DNA from: Streptomyces atratus
GTDB lineage: Bacteria > Actinomycetota > Actinomycetes > Streptomycetales > Streptomycetaceae
Direction of reading: 5' to 3'
Length of the DNA: 64,000 nt
NCBI RefSeq assembly: GCF_900119365.1
Contig: NZ_FPJO01000007.1
Coordinates: 248,001 to 312,000 of the forward strand
Part shown: positions 53,048 through 60,987 of the stretch, piece after piece
How the letters are laid out: every line of letters begins with the position of its first letter
Numbering within the stretch: position 1 is the first letter of the stretch
Position numbers and translations under genes: made by a program
Notes under the pieces: model-generated
The model's database searches: none
Seen by the model: only the letters and a program-made list of their open reading frames with translations
What the model was told of the DNA's origin: nothing

Positions 53048-53272
53048 GTGAGTACTACACCTTCTGGCGCAGGTGACCGGCTGGTCCGGATCGGCGCGAT
53101 CGTCTTCTTCATCGGCGCACTGTCCACCCTGGCCACCATGGCCCCCCTCTTCCTCGGCACCCACCCGCTCCCGTCCATCGCCTGGTCGCTGTGCATGCTG
53201 ATGGGCGTCGGCTTCCTCATCGCCGCGGCGGGCGTGATCCGCTCGGTCCGGGCGGGCTCGCCGAAGCGATAG
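53048..53272 (+). CDS. small membrane protein (two TM helices)
   Basis: 74 residues with two hydrophobic helices (about 12-32: LVRIGAIVFFIGALSTLATM, and 44-64: AWSLCMLMGVGFLIAAAGVI) joined by a short Pro-containing loop. GTG 53048 has GGCGGG just upstream. The frame is open to 52682 but upstream residues include the tandem TTGAC repeats. Function unknown; conserved position next to the cold-shock gene would support it being real. Confidence 0.7.
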   Translation: MSTTPSGAGDRLVRIGAIVFFIGALSTLATMAPLFLGTHPLPSIAWSLCMLMGVGFLIAAAGVIRSVRAGSPKR

Positions 53273-53591
53273 CGCGGCCGGGACGCCCACACACACCCTC
53301 GTTCCCTGGCGCAAACACCACCGGCCGCACCGCCCAGCCGTCCGGCCATAGCCTCGCGGGTCGACGACAAGAGACAGAGAAGACGGATTCAGCTGCTCAC
53401 CTGACAGCTGGCTGCGGTCGCCACAGCACTCCGACACCACGTTGTGTGTCCAATCCAACACACGTTTGGCTTGAATTGCGTTGCCAGTGCTAATAGCCCC
53501 TTGATACAGATGAAGATCTTGTCGTCGGCGGCACGCGTGTTGCCGGACGCAGGTGACGAGACGTATCGGCCGGGGGATGCAGGGGAACGGC
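53273..53591. other. gene-free stretch at the left edge of the toxin island
   Basis: 319 bases. It holds the leader element (53461-53515) and an inverted repeat GTGTG-N10-CACAC near 53445-53464. I see no other gene. Confidence 0.6.
53461..53515 (+). promoter_or_regulatory. conserved leader element, copy A
   Basis: A 55-bp block beginning CACGTTTGGC and ending CCCCTTGATACAGATGAAG. It has a near-copy at 63243-63296 (copy B), where the end GTTGATACAGATGAAG is identical over TTGATACAGATGAAG. It lies 77 bases upstream of the DUF6507 start. TTGAAT and TAATAG or TGATAC could act as promoter hexamers. Confidence 0.65.
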
Positions 53592-53957
53592 ATGACGGGG
53601 TGGGACATCAGGCCGAGCGGGGTGGAGTCCGTTCTGTCGTTGGTGGGTCTGGCCGCCGAGGACCTGAGCAAGAGCGTCAGGGGCTACGGCGAGAGCGTGG
53701 AGGATGCCGCGCTGCACGCGGGGACGATCAGCGGGCCGTACTGCGGCGAGGCACCGGCGGGACCGGTCGGCGCCGCGGTGGCGAACTTCATCTCGGACAC
53801 CCAGCAGCGGATCAGGTTCATGGCCGCCCGCACGAAGAAGTCGATGGACGGCACCGTCAAGGCCACCACCGAGTACATCGAGGGTGACCTGGCCATGGCC
53901 GCCCGCGCCCAGCACGAGGCGAGGCCAAGCCGCACGCCGACCGGCTCAAGCAGCTGA
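53592..53957 (+). CDS. DUF6507-family protein, end altered by a likely frameshift
   Basis: 121 residues. MTGWDIRPSGVESVLSLVGL, then AAEDLSKSVRGYGESVEDAA and YIEGDLAMAARAQHEA match DUF6507, a WXG100-like helical family that precedes polymorphic toxins in Streptomyces. ATG 53592 has AGGGGA 7 bases upstream. After AQHEA the frame becomes RPSRTPTGSSS and stops, while the neighbouring frame reads EAKPHADRLKQLKLDAIG straight into the toxin. So a one-base change near 53918 may have separated one fusion protein into two. Confidence 0.8.
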   Translation: MTGWDIRPSGVESVLSLVGLAAEDLSKSVRGYGESVEDAALHAGTISGPYCGEAPAGPVGAAVANFISDTQQRIRFMAARTKKSMDGTVKATTEYIEGDLAMAARAQHEARPSRTPTGSSS

Positions 53958-54043
53958 AGCTGGACGCGATCGGCTTCGTCGACGGCGTCCGGGGCGATGA
54001 CGACTGGACCAAGGACGAGAAGAAGACCGACGCGCACCAGGCG

Positions 54044-55900
54044 TTGATGGACGGCGTGGATGCGGCGCGCGCGGCCTTCCAGGAGGCCGAACGCAACGCG
54101 GCCAACAAGATCAACGCGATCAGCCCCGCTGCCTGCCGCCCCGCGTGGATCATCGACGACGGCACCCACGGGCTCGGCATGTACGGCCAGAACGCCGACA
54201 CGCTCAAGGGCATGAAGGACCTGCCGTGGGGCAGCCCCGAAGGGCGTACCTATGAGCGCTGGAGCCTGGAGTGGTGGGGGCACGGGGCCAAGAGCTGGGC
54301 GTGGGACGGCATAGCCAAGGACAGCATCTGGGGCGGTATCGACGGCCTGGGCACCCTCGTCGGCTTTCACGGGGGCGAGGCGCGCGACCAGGCCTGGGAC
54401 GGTCTGCGACGCACCGCCGTCGGCGGCTACGCCTACGGCATGGACCTGTTCGGCCAGGACGAGCACCTGTCCGACTGGCAGCGCGACAGCAAGGCGTACG
54501 CGAAGGAGTTCGGCAAGCAGTTCATCGCGTACGACATGGCGAACGAGGATCCCGCTCGCGCCCACGCCGTGGTCTCCTTCAACATCCTCACCCTCGCCAC
54601 CGGCCCCTTCGCCGCTGCCGCGAAGCTCGGCAAGGGCGGCACGATCGCGAAGGTCGCCGGCACCATGGCGAAGATCGGCGACGCCCTCGACCCGCTCTCC
54701 GGCACGTTCAAGGCCGCCAAGGCACTTTCGGACCTGCCCAAGGTCTCCCAGGTCCTGGCCAACGTCAGCGACCACCTCCAGATCCCGAAGACCAAGTTCC
54801 CCGACGGCGCCTTCGACCTCGACAGCCGCTACCGGGTCGACAAGGACGGCAAGTTCGTCCCCCTGGACCCCGACGGCAAACCCAACCTGGCCCCGGCCAG
54901 GCACGAACCCTCCGCCGCCGAACGGGGCGCCGGCCGGCCGAACGGTGACCGCGAACCGGTCGGCGTGGGCGCTCGAACAGGCGAGAGCTCGGCACATGCG
55001 GGCGACCGCAGGTCGCCACAAGCGAGCCATGACACACCCGGCGAGAACGGTGATCGCACCGATCCGATGAATGAGGGGCAGGGCGGTCAATCCGGTGAAC
55101 ATGGGAGCGCGGACGGCCATCCTGATGACGGCGTTCCGAACGGAGCGGGCGCATCCCATGGCTCCGACGGCCGCGGTGGGTCCGACGGGGATGTTCCCGC
55201 GACGCCTGACGGTCCATCGCCGGACGGCGATGGACAATCCATGGTTCGCGGGGGCGAGACAGAACAACGCATTCGTGACGCGATCAAGGGAATCCCTGGC
55301 AAGGAACGGCCGAAGCCTAATGTCCTTGAGAGGGTGTTTGACCGGCTCGCTTCGGAACCCGACGGCCAGCGGGTAGCCGATGTCATCGCCTCTGGGCAAT
55401 TCAATCAAAGCGACAGGCTCGGGCAGGTCATATCATCCTTGGGGGCAAAAAGGGAGCAAATGTTCCAGCCCAGTGCCGACCAGCTCATCTTCGCAGACGA
55501 CCTGGTCAGGAGTGGCGTGCCCGCACACGCCATCGACTTTGAGCAGAAGGTTCCGGTCGGCGCCGACATGGACATCCGTATCAAGGACGAGTTCGGTGCG
55601 GTCTACGGCTACCAGATGAAACACCTCAACGACCCCATGGATCCAGTCAGCGAAATCACCAGAGGCCATAACTTGCTTCAGCTGGCGAGAGCCGAAGCTG
55701 ACCACCACGTGCTGCTCGTGGACGGTGGGCGAGGGACTCGCGCGGACTGGATGACAAACGGCTCATACGATGCCCTGATGGACATTCATCGCGGCGGGAA
55801 CGGACCGAAGGGCGAAGGCATCGCATTTGTCGTACGTCTGGAGGATGGAAACCTCGTGATCCCGCCCGGCAGCAAGCTCGACCCCAAGGACATGTTGTGA
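54044..55900 (+). CDS. polymorphic toxin with nuclease-like C-terminal domain
   Basis: At least 618 residues. Helical N-terminal half (FQEAERNAANKINAISPAAC, GLGTLVGFHGGEARDQAWDG), then a hydrophobic helical segment (LTLATGPFAAAAKLGKGG). A low-complexity Gly/Asp/Ser linker covers about 290-400 (PDGPSPDGDGQ), and a C-terminal toxin module about 410-618. The module has VPVGADMDIRIKDEFGAVYG then YQMKHL, i.e. D...QxK spacing as in PD-(D/E)XK nucleases, and ends PPGSKLDPKDML. It lacks its own secretion motif; DUF6507 in front and DUF6177 behind suggest type VII-like export. The last bases overlap the immunity gene. GC falls in the toxin module. Confidence 0.85.
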   Translation: MMDGVDAARAAFQEAERNAANKINAISPAACRPAWIIDDGTHGLGMYGQNADTLKGMKDLPWGSPEGRTYERWSLEWWGHGAKSWAWDGIAKDSIWGGIDGLGTLVGFHGGEARDQAWDGLRRTAVGGYAYGMDLFGQDEHLSDWQRDSKAYAKEFGKQFIAYDMANEDPARAHAVVSFNILTLATGPFAAAAKLGKGGTIAKVAGTMAKIGDALDPLSGTFKAAKALSDLPKVSQVLANVSDHLQIPKTKFPDGAFDLDSRYRVDKDGKFVPLDPDGKPNLAPARHEPSAAERGAGRPNGDREPVGVGARTGESSAHAGDRRSPQASHDTPGENGDRTDPMNEGQGGQSGEHGSADGHPDDGVPNGAGASHGSDGRGGSDGDVPATPDGPSPDGDGQSMVRGGETEQRIRDAIKGIPGKERPKPNVLERVFDRLASEPDGQRVADVIASGQFNQSDRLGQVISSLGAKREQMFQPSADQLIFADDLVRSGVPAHAIDFEQKVPVGADMDIRIKDEFGAVYGYQMKHLNDPMDPVSEITRGHNLLQLARAEADHHVLLVDGGRGTRADWMTNGSYDALMDIHRGGNGPKGEGIAFVVRLEDGNLVIPPGSKLDPKDML

Positions 55901-56913
55901 TCACCTCGACGCCCATTGGCGACTGGACGTGGGAACTTACTGCGGATAGTGGTGAGATCCGGCCCACCCGTGCCGCACAGATCGCGGCAGCAATCTGGAA
56001 CGAGCTGGCTGAACGGGAGCTTGCCCTGCCCGGCAGGGAGGTCAGCGTTCGAGTCAATAACCGGGACAACCCACGTGATGTCCTCCTCGACGTGAGGAGC
56101 CTGCGTATGGAGACGGCCCCCCTGGCTCCACAATCGGCCCTCGCGCAGGCTGTGGAACAAGCCGAGGCGCTCGATGGGAACTTCGTCGTCACCATCCGCA
56201 TCGAATGCCCTGGCTTGTGGCTGGAGCCAGGATTCAAGTATCGCGCGGAGAAACTGTTCGCAATCCATCTGGAGGTTTGGGGCGGCAAACTGCTCGTCGC
56301 GACGTTGGAGACGTACTCCGACGCCTGGCTGACGATGGACACACGCGACCGAGAACAGCCTGAGGTGCACGCGGCGAACGCTCCCCGGCTCGCTGCCGCG
56401 CTGCAGGGCATCTCGGTACTGCTTGGCAGGGCACCCACACCCGGGGACGAGAACCGCTACGCGGCACCGAGCGAGACCGGTTTCAAGGACCTGCGGATCG
56501 AGGGTCCCGCCTACGACGATTCCTGGGGGACGTTCGAAGGGTTTAACCGGGCAAACCTGCTGCAGTCCCGCATTCCGCACTCCGAGGACGAGTACGAGCA
56601 GATCACTGAGCACCCGGTTCGGTACTTCACCATTCAGCGGGACGGGAGGACGCTCGGTTTCGTCTGGGCTTCCGTCGGCGATGCTGCCGCTGGTTATGCA
56701 CCCCGGACTGCGGCCGGAGACGAGGCGTTCGACGCGGGAGCAGCCTGGCTGTTGAACTTGCGAGAAGCACACGGGCGAGGTCTCGTCCCGCTCGCAGCAC
56801 TGGACTGGCTGGCCAAGTGCCCGGCCCGGCCCGAGATCGGCGTGATCGCTGAGGACACCCCTCAGGAGGCATCGTCCCTGGACGCCTTGGAGGAGTTGTC
56901 GGGTCGGTACTGA
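55897..56913 (+). CDS. probable immunity protein for the adjacent toxin
   Basis: 338 residues, soluble. GTG 55897 overlaps the toxin stop (GTGA), the normal arrangement for toxin-immunity pairs. The N-terminal half has WTWELTADSGEIRPTRAAQI and the run EVHAANAPRLAAALQGISVL, which is also found in the protein at 59424 (PEVYRNNAPRLTAALEELVT). The C-terminal half (about 200-330: YFTIQRDGRTLGFVWASVGD, GAAWLLNLREAHGRGLVPLA) looks like a second domain. I do not recognise a named immunity family. Confidence 0.8.
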   Translation: MITSTPIGDWTWELTADSGEIRPTRAAQIAAAIWNELAERELALPGREVSVRVNNRDNPRDVLLDVRSLRMETAPLAPQSALAQAVEQAEALDGNFVVTIRIECPGLWLEPGFKYRAEKLFAIHLEVWGGKLLVATLETYSDAWLTMDTRDREQPEVHAANAPRLAAALQGISVLLGRAPTPGDENRYAAPSETGFKDLRIEGPAYDDSWGTFEGFNRANLLQSRIPHSEDEYEQITEHPVRYFTIQRDGRTLGFVWASVGDAAAGYAPRTAAGDEAFDAGAAWLLNLREAHGRGLVPLAALDWLAKCPARPEIGVIAEDTPQEASSLDALEELSGRY

Positions 56914-56927
56914 CACCAGCCCCGTAT

Positions 56928-57286
56928 CCCCACTTCTCGTGCCAGGAAGCAGCCAATGACTCAGGACGTCATAGCCCTCACCCCGCAGATGCCGGACACC
57001 AGGACGCTGTTGGCCGGGCTCCTCGCCGGCGGTCCCGATCTGCTCGTGAATCGGGCGGGCGACGGGTCTGTCGCCCAGCTGTGCACGGCTGCCGGGCAGG
57101 CACTGGTGTCGCTCGAAGCACCCCGGTACGTCCAAGTGCCGGGTGAGGTGGCCCGGTTGGTCGGCCCGGACGTGCGCGCGGAGTCGCCCGTGTGGTGGAC
57201 CGAGGCGCGGGCGACCAGTTCCGTGGAGGGGGCCGCGCGGCTGGCCGGGTCCGTCGCCGGGCGGCTGGTCACCGTGCACGGGGGCG
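56928..57286 (+). repeat. duplicated 5' end of DUF6177 gene, copy 1
   Basis: Nearly identical to 57856-58205 from the ribosome-binding site (AGGAAGCAGCCA versus AGGAGCAGCCA) through codon ~111. Identity ends abruptly after CGTGCACGGGGG. A handful of substitutions, mostly third positions, separate the copies. Confidence 0.9.
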
Positions 57287-57333
57287 GTCGATTTACGGGC
57301 TATCCACCGAGCGACGAGAATTGGATTCCATGA
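56956..57333 (+). pseudogene. truncated DUF6177 fused to a toxin-like tail
   Basis: 125 residues. Residues 1-109 copy the start of DUF6177 (MTQDVIALTPQMPDTRTLLA, VWWTEARATSSVEGAARLAG). Then the frame continues as GGRFTGYPPSDENWIP and stops. That tail is unlike DUF6177 and resembles the C-termini of secreted toxins (Pro/aromatic, xFTGYPPxDxxWIP); the following immunity gene overlaps its stop (ATGA). Taken together it is the joint of a recombination between a DUF6177 gene and the end of a lost toxin. Confidence 0.8.
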
Positions 57334-57698
57334 TGAACCAGGTGCATCGCATCGACATCGATGACCCTGATGTCGATATGGACATGGGGCATCGCCTACT
57401 CTATCGCGGAGAGTTGTTCACGGGAGAGGCCGCAGAATATCAGGACAGGCAAATGGTCTGCCTCGACACCTACGTCGATGGAATCAAGAACGGATTGTCC
57501 CAGATGTGGCATCCGGATGGCTCTTTGAGATTGCGGGGAGCTGTTATCAATGGCGTCGCATCAGGGGAGTTCCTGGAATGGCACCCCAATGGCGCCCTGA
57601 AGTCTCGAAAGTTTTTCGATAATGACATCTATTCACTTCGGGAAGAAACCACTTGGGACGATAAAGGTAACATTGTCCGCGACTGGCATCGCGAATAG
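57330..57698 (+). CDS. YwqK/MORN-repeat-type immunity (antitoxin) protein, orphan
   Basis: 122 residues. Three MORN_2-like repeats: VDGIKNGLSQMWHPDGSLRL, GVASGEFLEWHPNGALKSRK and ETTWDDKGNIVRDWHRE; the first 50 residues are YRGELFTGEAAEYQ type. This is the YwqK-type antitoxin family. AT-richer codon use than its neighbours. Its toxin is missing: upstream is only the DUF6177/tail remnant, and downstream a second DUF6177. ATG 57330 overlaps the remnant's stop; ATG 57333 is an alternative. Confidence 0.88.
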   Translation: MMNQVHRIDIDDPDVDMDMGHRLLYRGELFTGEAAEYQDRQMVCLDTYVDGIKNGLSQMWHPDGSLRLRGAVINGVASGEFLEWHPNGALKSRKFFDNDIYSLREETTWDDKGNIVRDWHRE

Positions 57699-57875
57699 AC
57701 GCCTGTGCGGGCACCTCTCCCGCTCCTCAAGAAGAGCATGCCCGGCCGCGCATCTGCGTCATCTGGAGCCGGTTCTTCTTCTCCGGCTGTCCACACCCTG
57801 CGGGACTGACGCTGCGGTTGGCCTCTCAAGCCCACCGAAGAGGGATGACGCGTTCCACCACTTCAGGAGCAGCCA

Positions 57876-59282
57876 ATGACTCAGGACGTCATAGCCCTCA
57901 CCCCGCAGATGCCGGACACCAGGACGCTGTTGGCCGGGCTGCATGCCGGCGGTCCCGATCTGCTCGTGAATCGGGCGGGCGACGGGTCTGTCGCCCAACT
58001 GTGCACGGCTGCCGGGCAGGCGCTGGTGTCGCTCGAAGCGCCCCGATACCTCCAAGTACCGGGTGAGGTGGCCAGGTTGCTCGGGCCGGACGTGCGCGCG
58101 GAGTCGCCCGTGTGGTGGACCGAGGCGCGGGCGACCAGTTCCGTGGAGGGGGCCGCGCGGCTGGCCGGGTCCGTCGCCGGGCGGCTGGTCGCCGTGCACG
58201 GGGGTACCGTCTGGCCGCGCGAGACCGGTCACACCGACGTCGTGACCGATCTCGCCGACACTGCCGCGGACACCTTCCCCCTGGGCGTCGACCTGCTCAC
58301 CGAGAAGGCCGCCGTCGTCATCCAGGGCCGCCCCGTGATCGCTGCCACGACCTGGCTGACCGACGTGGTGCGCAACGCGGCCCGCACCGAACGCGAACTC
58401 CAGCTCGTCACCCCGCCCAGCACCCGGCTCACCTTCCCCGCCCGCACACTGCTGGACGGGCTGCCCTCCCGCTGGGTCGTGAGCGACCCCGAGTGCGGGT
58501 ACTACGACGGCCTCTCCGGGGCCGTACTGCACTGGCACAACGGGCGATTCACCCACACCGCCGACGACAGACCTCAGATCGCGGACGCTTTCCGTCCCCG
58601 ACCCGGCACCGAAGGCGAACGGCAACTACTGCTCTCCATCCGTACGGTCCACCCCGCCGACGGGCATCTCGTCCTGGGCGGCGCCCTGGAACAGGCCTGG
58701 CGCACACTCACCGGAGCCCCGCCCGCCGGATGGGCAACCGCCGAACCCGTCAGCGTTCCCTGGTCACCACGGCAGTTGACCGACCTGGCCCGCACCCGCG
58801 CCCAGCAGTCCCTGCCCACCTGGGCCGTGGCAATCGGCACCCCCGACCACCCGGCGATCGCCACCGTGCGCACCGCCCGCACCCGCCTCGGCGTCGAAGA
58901 GCACATCACGCTGGCCGTCGGCTACCGCGCCGATCAGCACACTCCGGTGGATGCCATGCCCGAGCTGGCCGGATCCCTGGCGGCCAGACACAACCTCGCC
59001 ACGATGGTCGGCCAACTGCGCACCGCACGAGCGGATCTGACCACCCCGGCCCACCACGAGCCTCCCCCGGTGCCTCTCGCCTTCACCCTCGGCCCCGACG
59101 CCGTGGCCGAGCTCGGCCTCGACCACGCCCGCCGAGCCCTCACCGACACCGCTCCCGTCCACCTCGGCCCGGCCACCCGACCTGCCCTGCACTACACGCT
59201 CGGCGACGGTACCGACGCCGCCGCCTGGCAGCGCCTGCGGCAGATCAACGACTACTTGGCAACCAGCACTGGTGGAGACTGA
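57876..59282 (+). CDS. DUF6177 family protein
   Basis: 468 residues. Opens MTQDVIALTPQMPDTRTLLA, then GGTVWPRETGHTDVVTDLAD, AAVVIQGRPVIAATTWLTDV, RWVVSDPECGYYDGLSGAVL. DUF6177 is found after polymorphic toxins of Streptomyces; its role is not known to me but may be as a chaperone or export factor. AGGAG lies 9 bases before the ATG. Complete copy, contrasting with the 5' piece at 56956. Next gene starts 141 bases later. Confidence 0.9.
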   Translation: MTQDVIALTPQMPDTRTLLAGLHAGGPDLLVNRAGDGSVAQLCTAAGQALVSLEAPRYLQVPGEVARLLGPDVRAESPVWWTEARATSSVEGAARLAGSVAGRLVAVHGGTVWPRETGHTDVVTDLADTAADTFPLGVDLLTEKAAVVIQGRPVIAATTWLTDVVRNAARTERELQLVTPPSTRLTFPARTLLDGLPSRWVVSDPECGYYDGLSGAVLHWHNGRFTHTADDRPQIADAFRPRPGTEGERQLLLSIRTVHPADGHLVLGGALEQAWRTLTGAPPAGWATAEPVSVPWSPRQLTDLARTRAQQSLPTWAVAIGTPDHPAIATVRTARTRLGVEEHITLAVGYRADQHTPVDAMPELAGSLAARHNLATMVGQLRTARADLTTPAHHEPPPVPLAFTLGPDAVAELGLDHARRALTDTAPVHLGPATRPALHYTLGDGTDAAAWQRLRQINDYLATSTGGD

Positions 59283-59423
59283 GCCCCCGCCCAAGCCGGG
59301 ATCGTCCGCGCTCCACAGGAATATCGCTGTCAAACCACACCCAGGTCGACTCATGTGGCCACGAGTATCCGCTCCCTCACTTGTCGCCCCACCAGACGCG
59401 CCTGGTTTTCTCTGGAGGCTCTT

Positions 59424-60068
59424 GTGTCGACCTTGAAGCGTGCGCCGCGGGAATGCGGTTCCTGGCGCTGGGACCTCTATGACACTGCAGCACCGGGGCT
59501 GGAGTCTGCCCTCTCGGTCGCGGCGCGGATGTGTGACGTCCTTGCCCGGGTGGAGCTCCTCGCCCCCATCGAGCTCAAGTACAGCTGGTACGTCCTGGAC
59601 GTCGGACCGACCGGCATCACAAGCACTCTTGAGCTCACCAGGCCACTGGGGGAACCGAGCGTCCCAAGTCGGGTGCGGGGCAGCCGCCCCTCTGCATACC
59701 CCTCCGCCGACATCGCGGACATCAATGTGATCGGCCCGGGTACGTGGATCGACGCGGTCAGGCAACCCCGAAAAGAGCCACAGCTGGTCGGCCTGTCCCT
59801 CTCTACCGCACCCACCGGCCTCTCGGCCGAACTGTCGGTGCACCACGACATCTGGGGGTGGTACGACTTCGCGGGACGCCCGCACCCCGAGGTCTACCGG
59901 AACAACGCTCCACGACTCACCGCCGCGCTGGAAGAACTCGTTACCCTGCTCGACGCGCCTCCCGAGCCCGGCGAGCCGACGTACTTCGGAGCCGCCACGC
60001 CCGAGGGGCTCGCAACGCCGGACGCGTACGAGGACGGCCTGGGACCCGACCTGACCAGCAGACTCTGA
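59424..60068 (+). CDS. immunity-like protein, paralogue of the protein at 55897
   Basis: 214 residues. GTG 59424 has GGAGG five bases upstream and is preferred over the more upstream in-frame GTG 59355. CGSWRWDLYDTAAPGLESAL resembles DWTWELTADSGE of the 55897 protein, and LSVHHDIWGWYDFAGRPHPE plus YRNNAPRLTAALEELVTLLD align with its EVHAANAPRLAAAL region. The second domain of the longer protein is absent. No toxin precedes it, so it looks like another orphan immunity gene. Confidence 0.7.
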   Translation: MSTLKRAPRECGSWRWDLYDTAAPGLESALSVAARMCDVLARVELLAPIELKYSWYVLDVGPTGITSTLELTRPLGEPSVPSRVRGSRPSAYPSADIADINVIGPGTWIDAVRQPRKEPQLVGLSLSTAPTGLSAELSVHHDIWGWYDFAGRPHPEVYRNNAPRLTAALEELVTLLDAPPEPGEPTYFGAATPEGLATPDAYEDGLGPDLTSRL

Positions 60069-60254
60069 TGAGAAAGCGCCCGCCGACAGGTTCGCGACCT
60101 CGAGAGTCACTGTCGATCAGATGGGTGGGCCCGGATCCTGTTCGCCGAAACCGCCCATTCGATTCCCGCGAGGATCCTCAAATGCCAATGGTGATGCGCG
60201 CCCCGCGGAACTGCAAAACGAACGGTGTAACTCCTGATCGAGGAAGATGCATCG

Positions 60255-60779
60255 ATGACGAGCGACGGCGTGACCGAACTCGAGGAGTCCGAAGCTGGTG
60301 AGCCGGGCCAGGGCCTTCAGCTGACCGGCGAGGGCGGGCTGTTGCAGCAGCTGACCAAGCGGCTGCTGGAGTCCGCGCTGGAAGGTGAGATCACCGATCA
60401 CCTCGACTACGACCGGAACGATCCGGCTGGGAAGAACGGCGGCAACTCCCGCAAAGGGAGCCGCTCCAAGACGGTACTGACCGACATCTGACCGGTGGAG
60501 ATCACCGTGCCGAGGGACCGCGAAGGCTCCTTCGAGCCGAAAATCGTCCGCAAGCGGCAAAAGCGCCTGTCCGGCGTGGACGAGGTGGTCATCTCGCTCG
60601 CCGCGAAGGGCCTGACGACCGGCGAGGTCCAGGCCCGCCTCGCCGAGGTCTACGGGGCTGACGTCTCCCGGCAGACAATCTCGACCATCACCGACAAGGT
60701 CCTCGAGGACATGACGGAATAGCAGAACCGCCCGGTCTACCCGGTGGTGTTCATCGACGCCATCCACGTGAAGATCAGG
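60255..60779 (+). pseudogene. IS256-family (Mutator type) transposase, dead
   Basis: One frame reads LLQQLTKRLLESALEGEITD, HLDYDRNDPAGKNGGNSRKG, a TGA at 60489, then PVEITVPRDREGSFEPKIVR, TTGEVQARLAEVYGADVSRQ, TISTITDKVLEDMTE, TAG at 60720, and QNRPVYPVVFIDAIHVKIR before similarity ends. Standard IS256 transposases read TDVGPVEI and EWQNRPLDPVYP here, so TGA replaces a Gly codon and TAG a Trp codon, and three codons are lost. The catalytic DDE C-terminal half is missing. No terminal inverted repeats found. Confidence 0.9.
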
Positions 60780-60987
60780 GTTCTTTCGACGATCTTGCGA
60801 CAGACCTGGCACCGGACGAACTAGTTGCCCACAAGGGTGACTTCGGCGTTCCGATGACTCAGCGTGTCTGCCGACTCGTACTCTGACGAGTAATGACACC
60901 ACGACGCCGAGTAGCCGTACGGGCACGCCCAGTCGGCCGTGCGGGAAGTCGGCCGTGACCGGGCGGGCAGAGAGCGGTGCGGGACAT

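Noticed and set aside
53553..53591. More upstream start for DUF6507 at 53553
   Set aside because: MTGWDIRP at 53592 is the usual family N-terminus and has the ribosome-binding site.
60489..60491. TGA in the IS256 frame read as selenocysteine or recoding
   Set aside because: A second in-frame stop, a deletion and loss of the catalytic half show decay.
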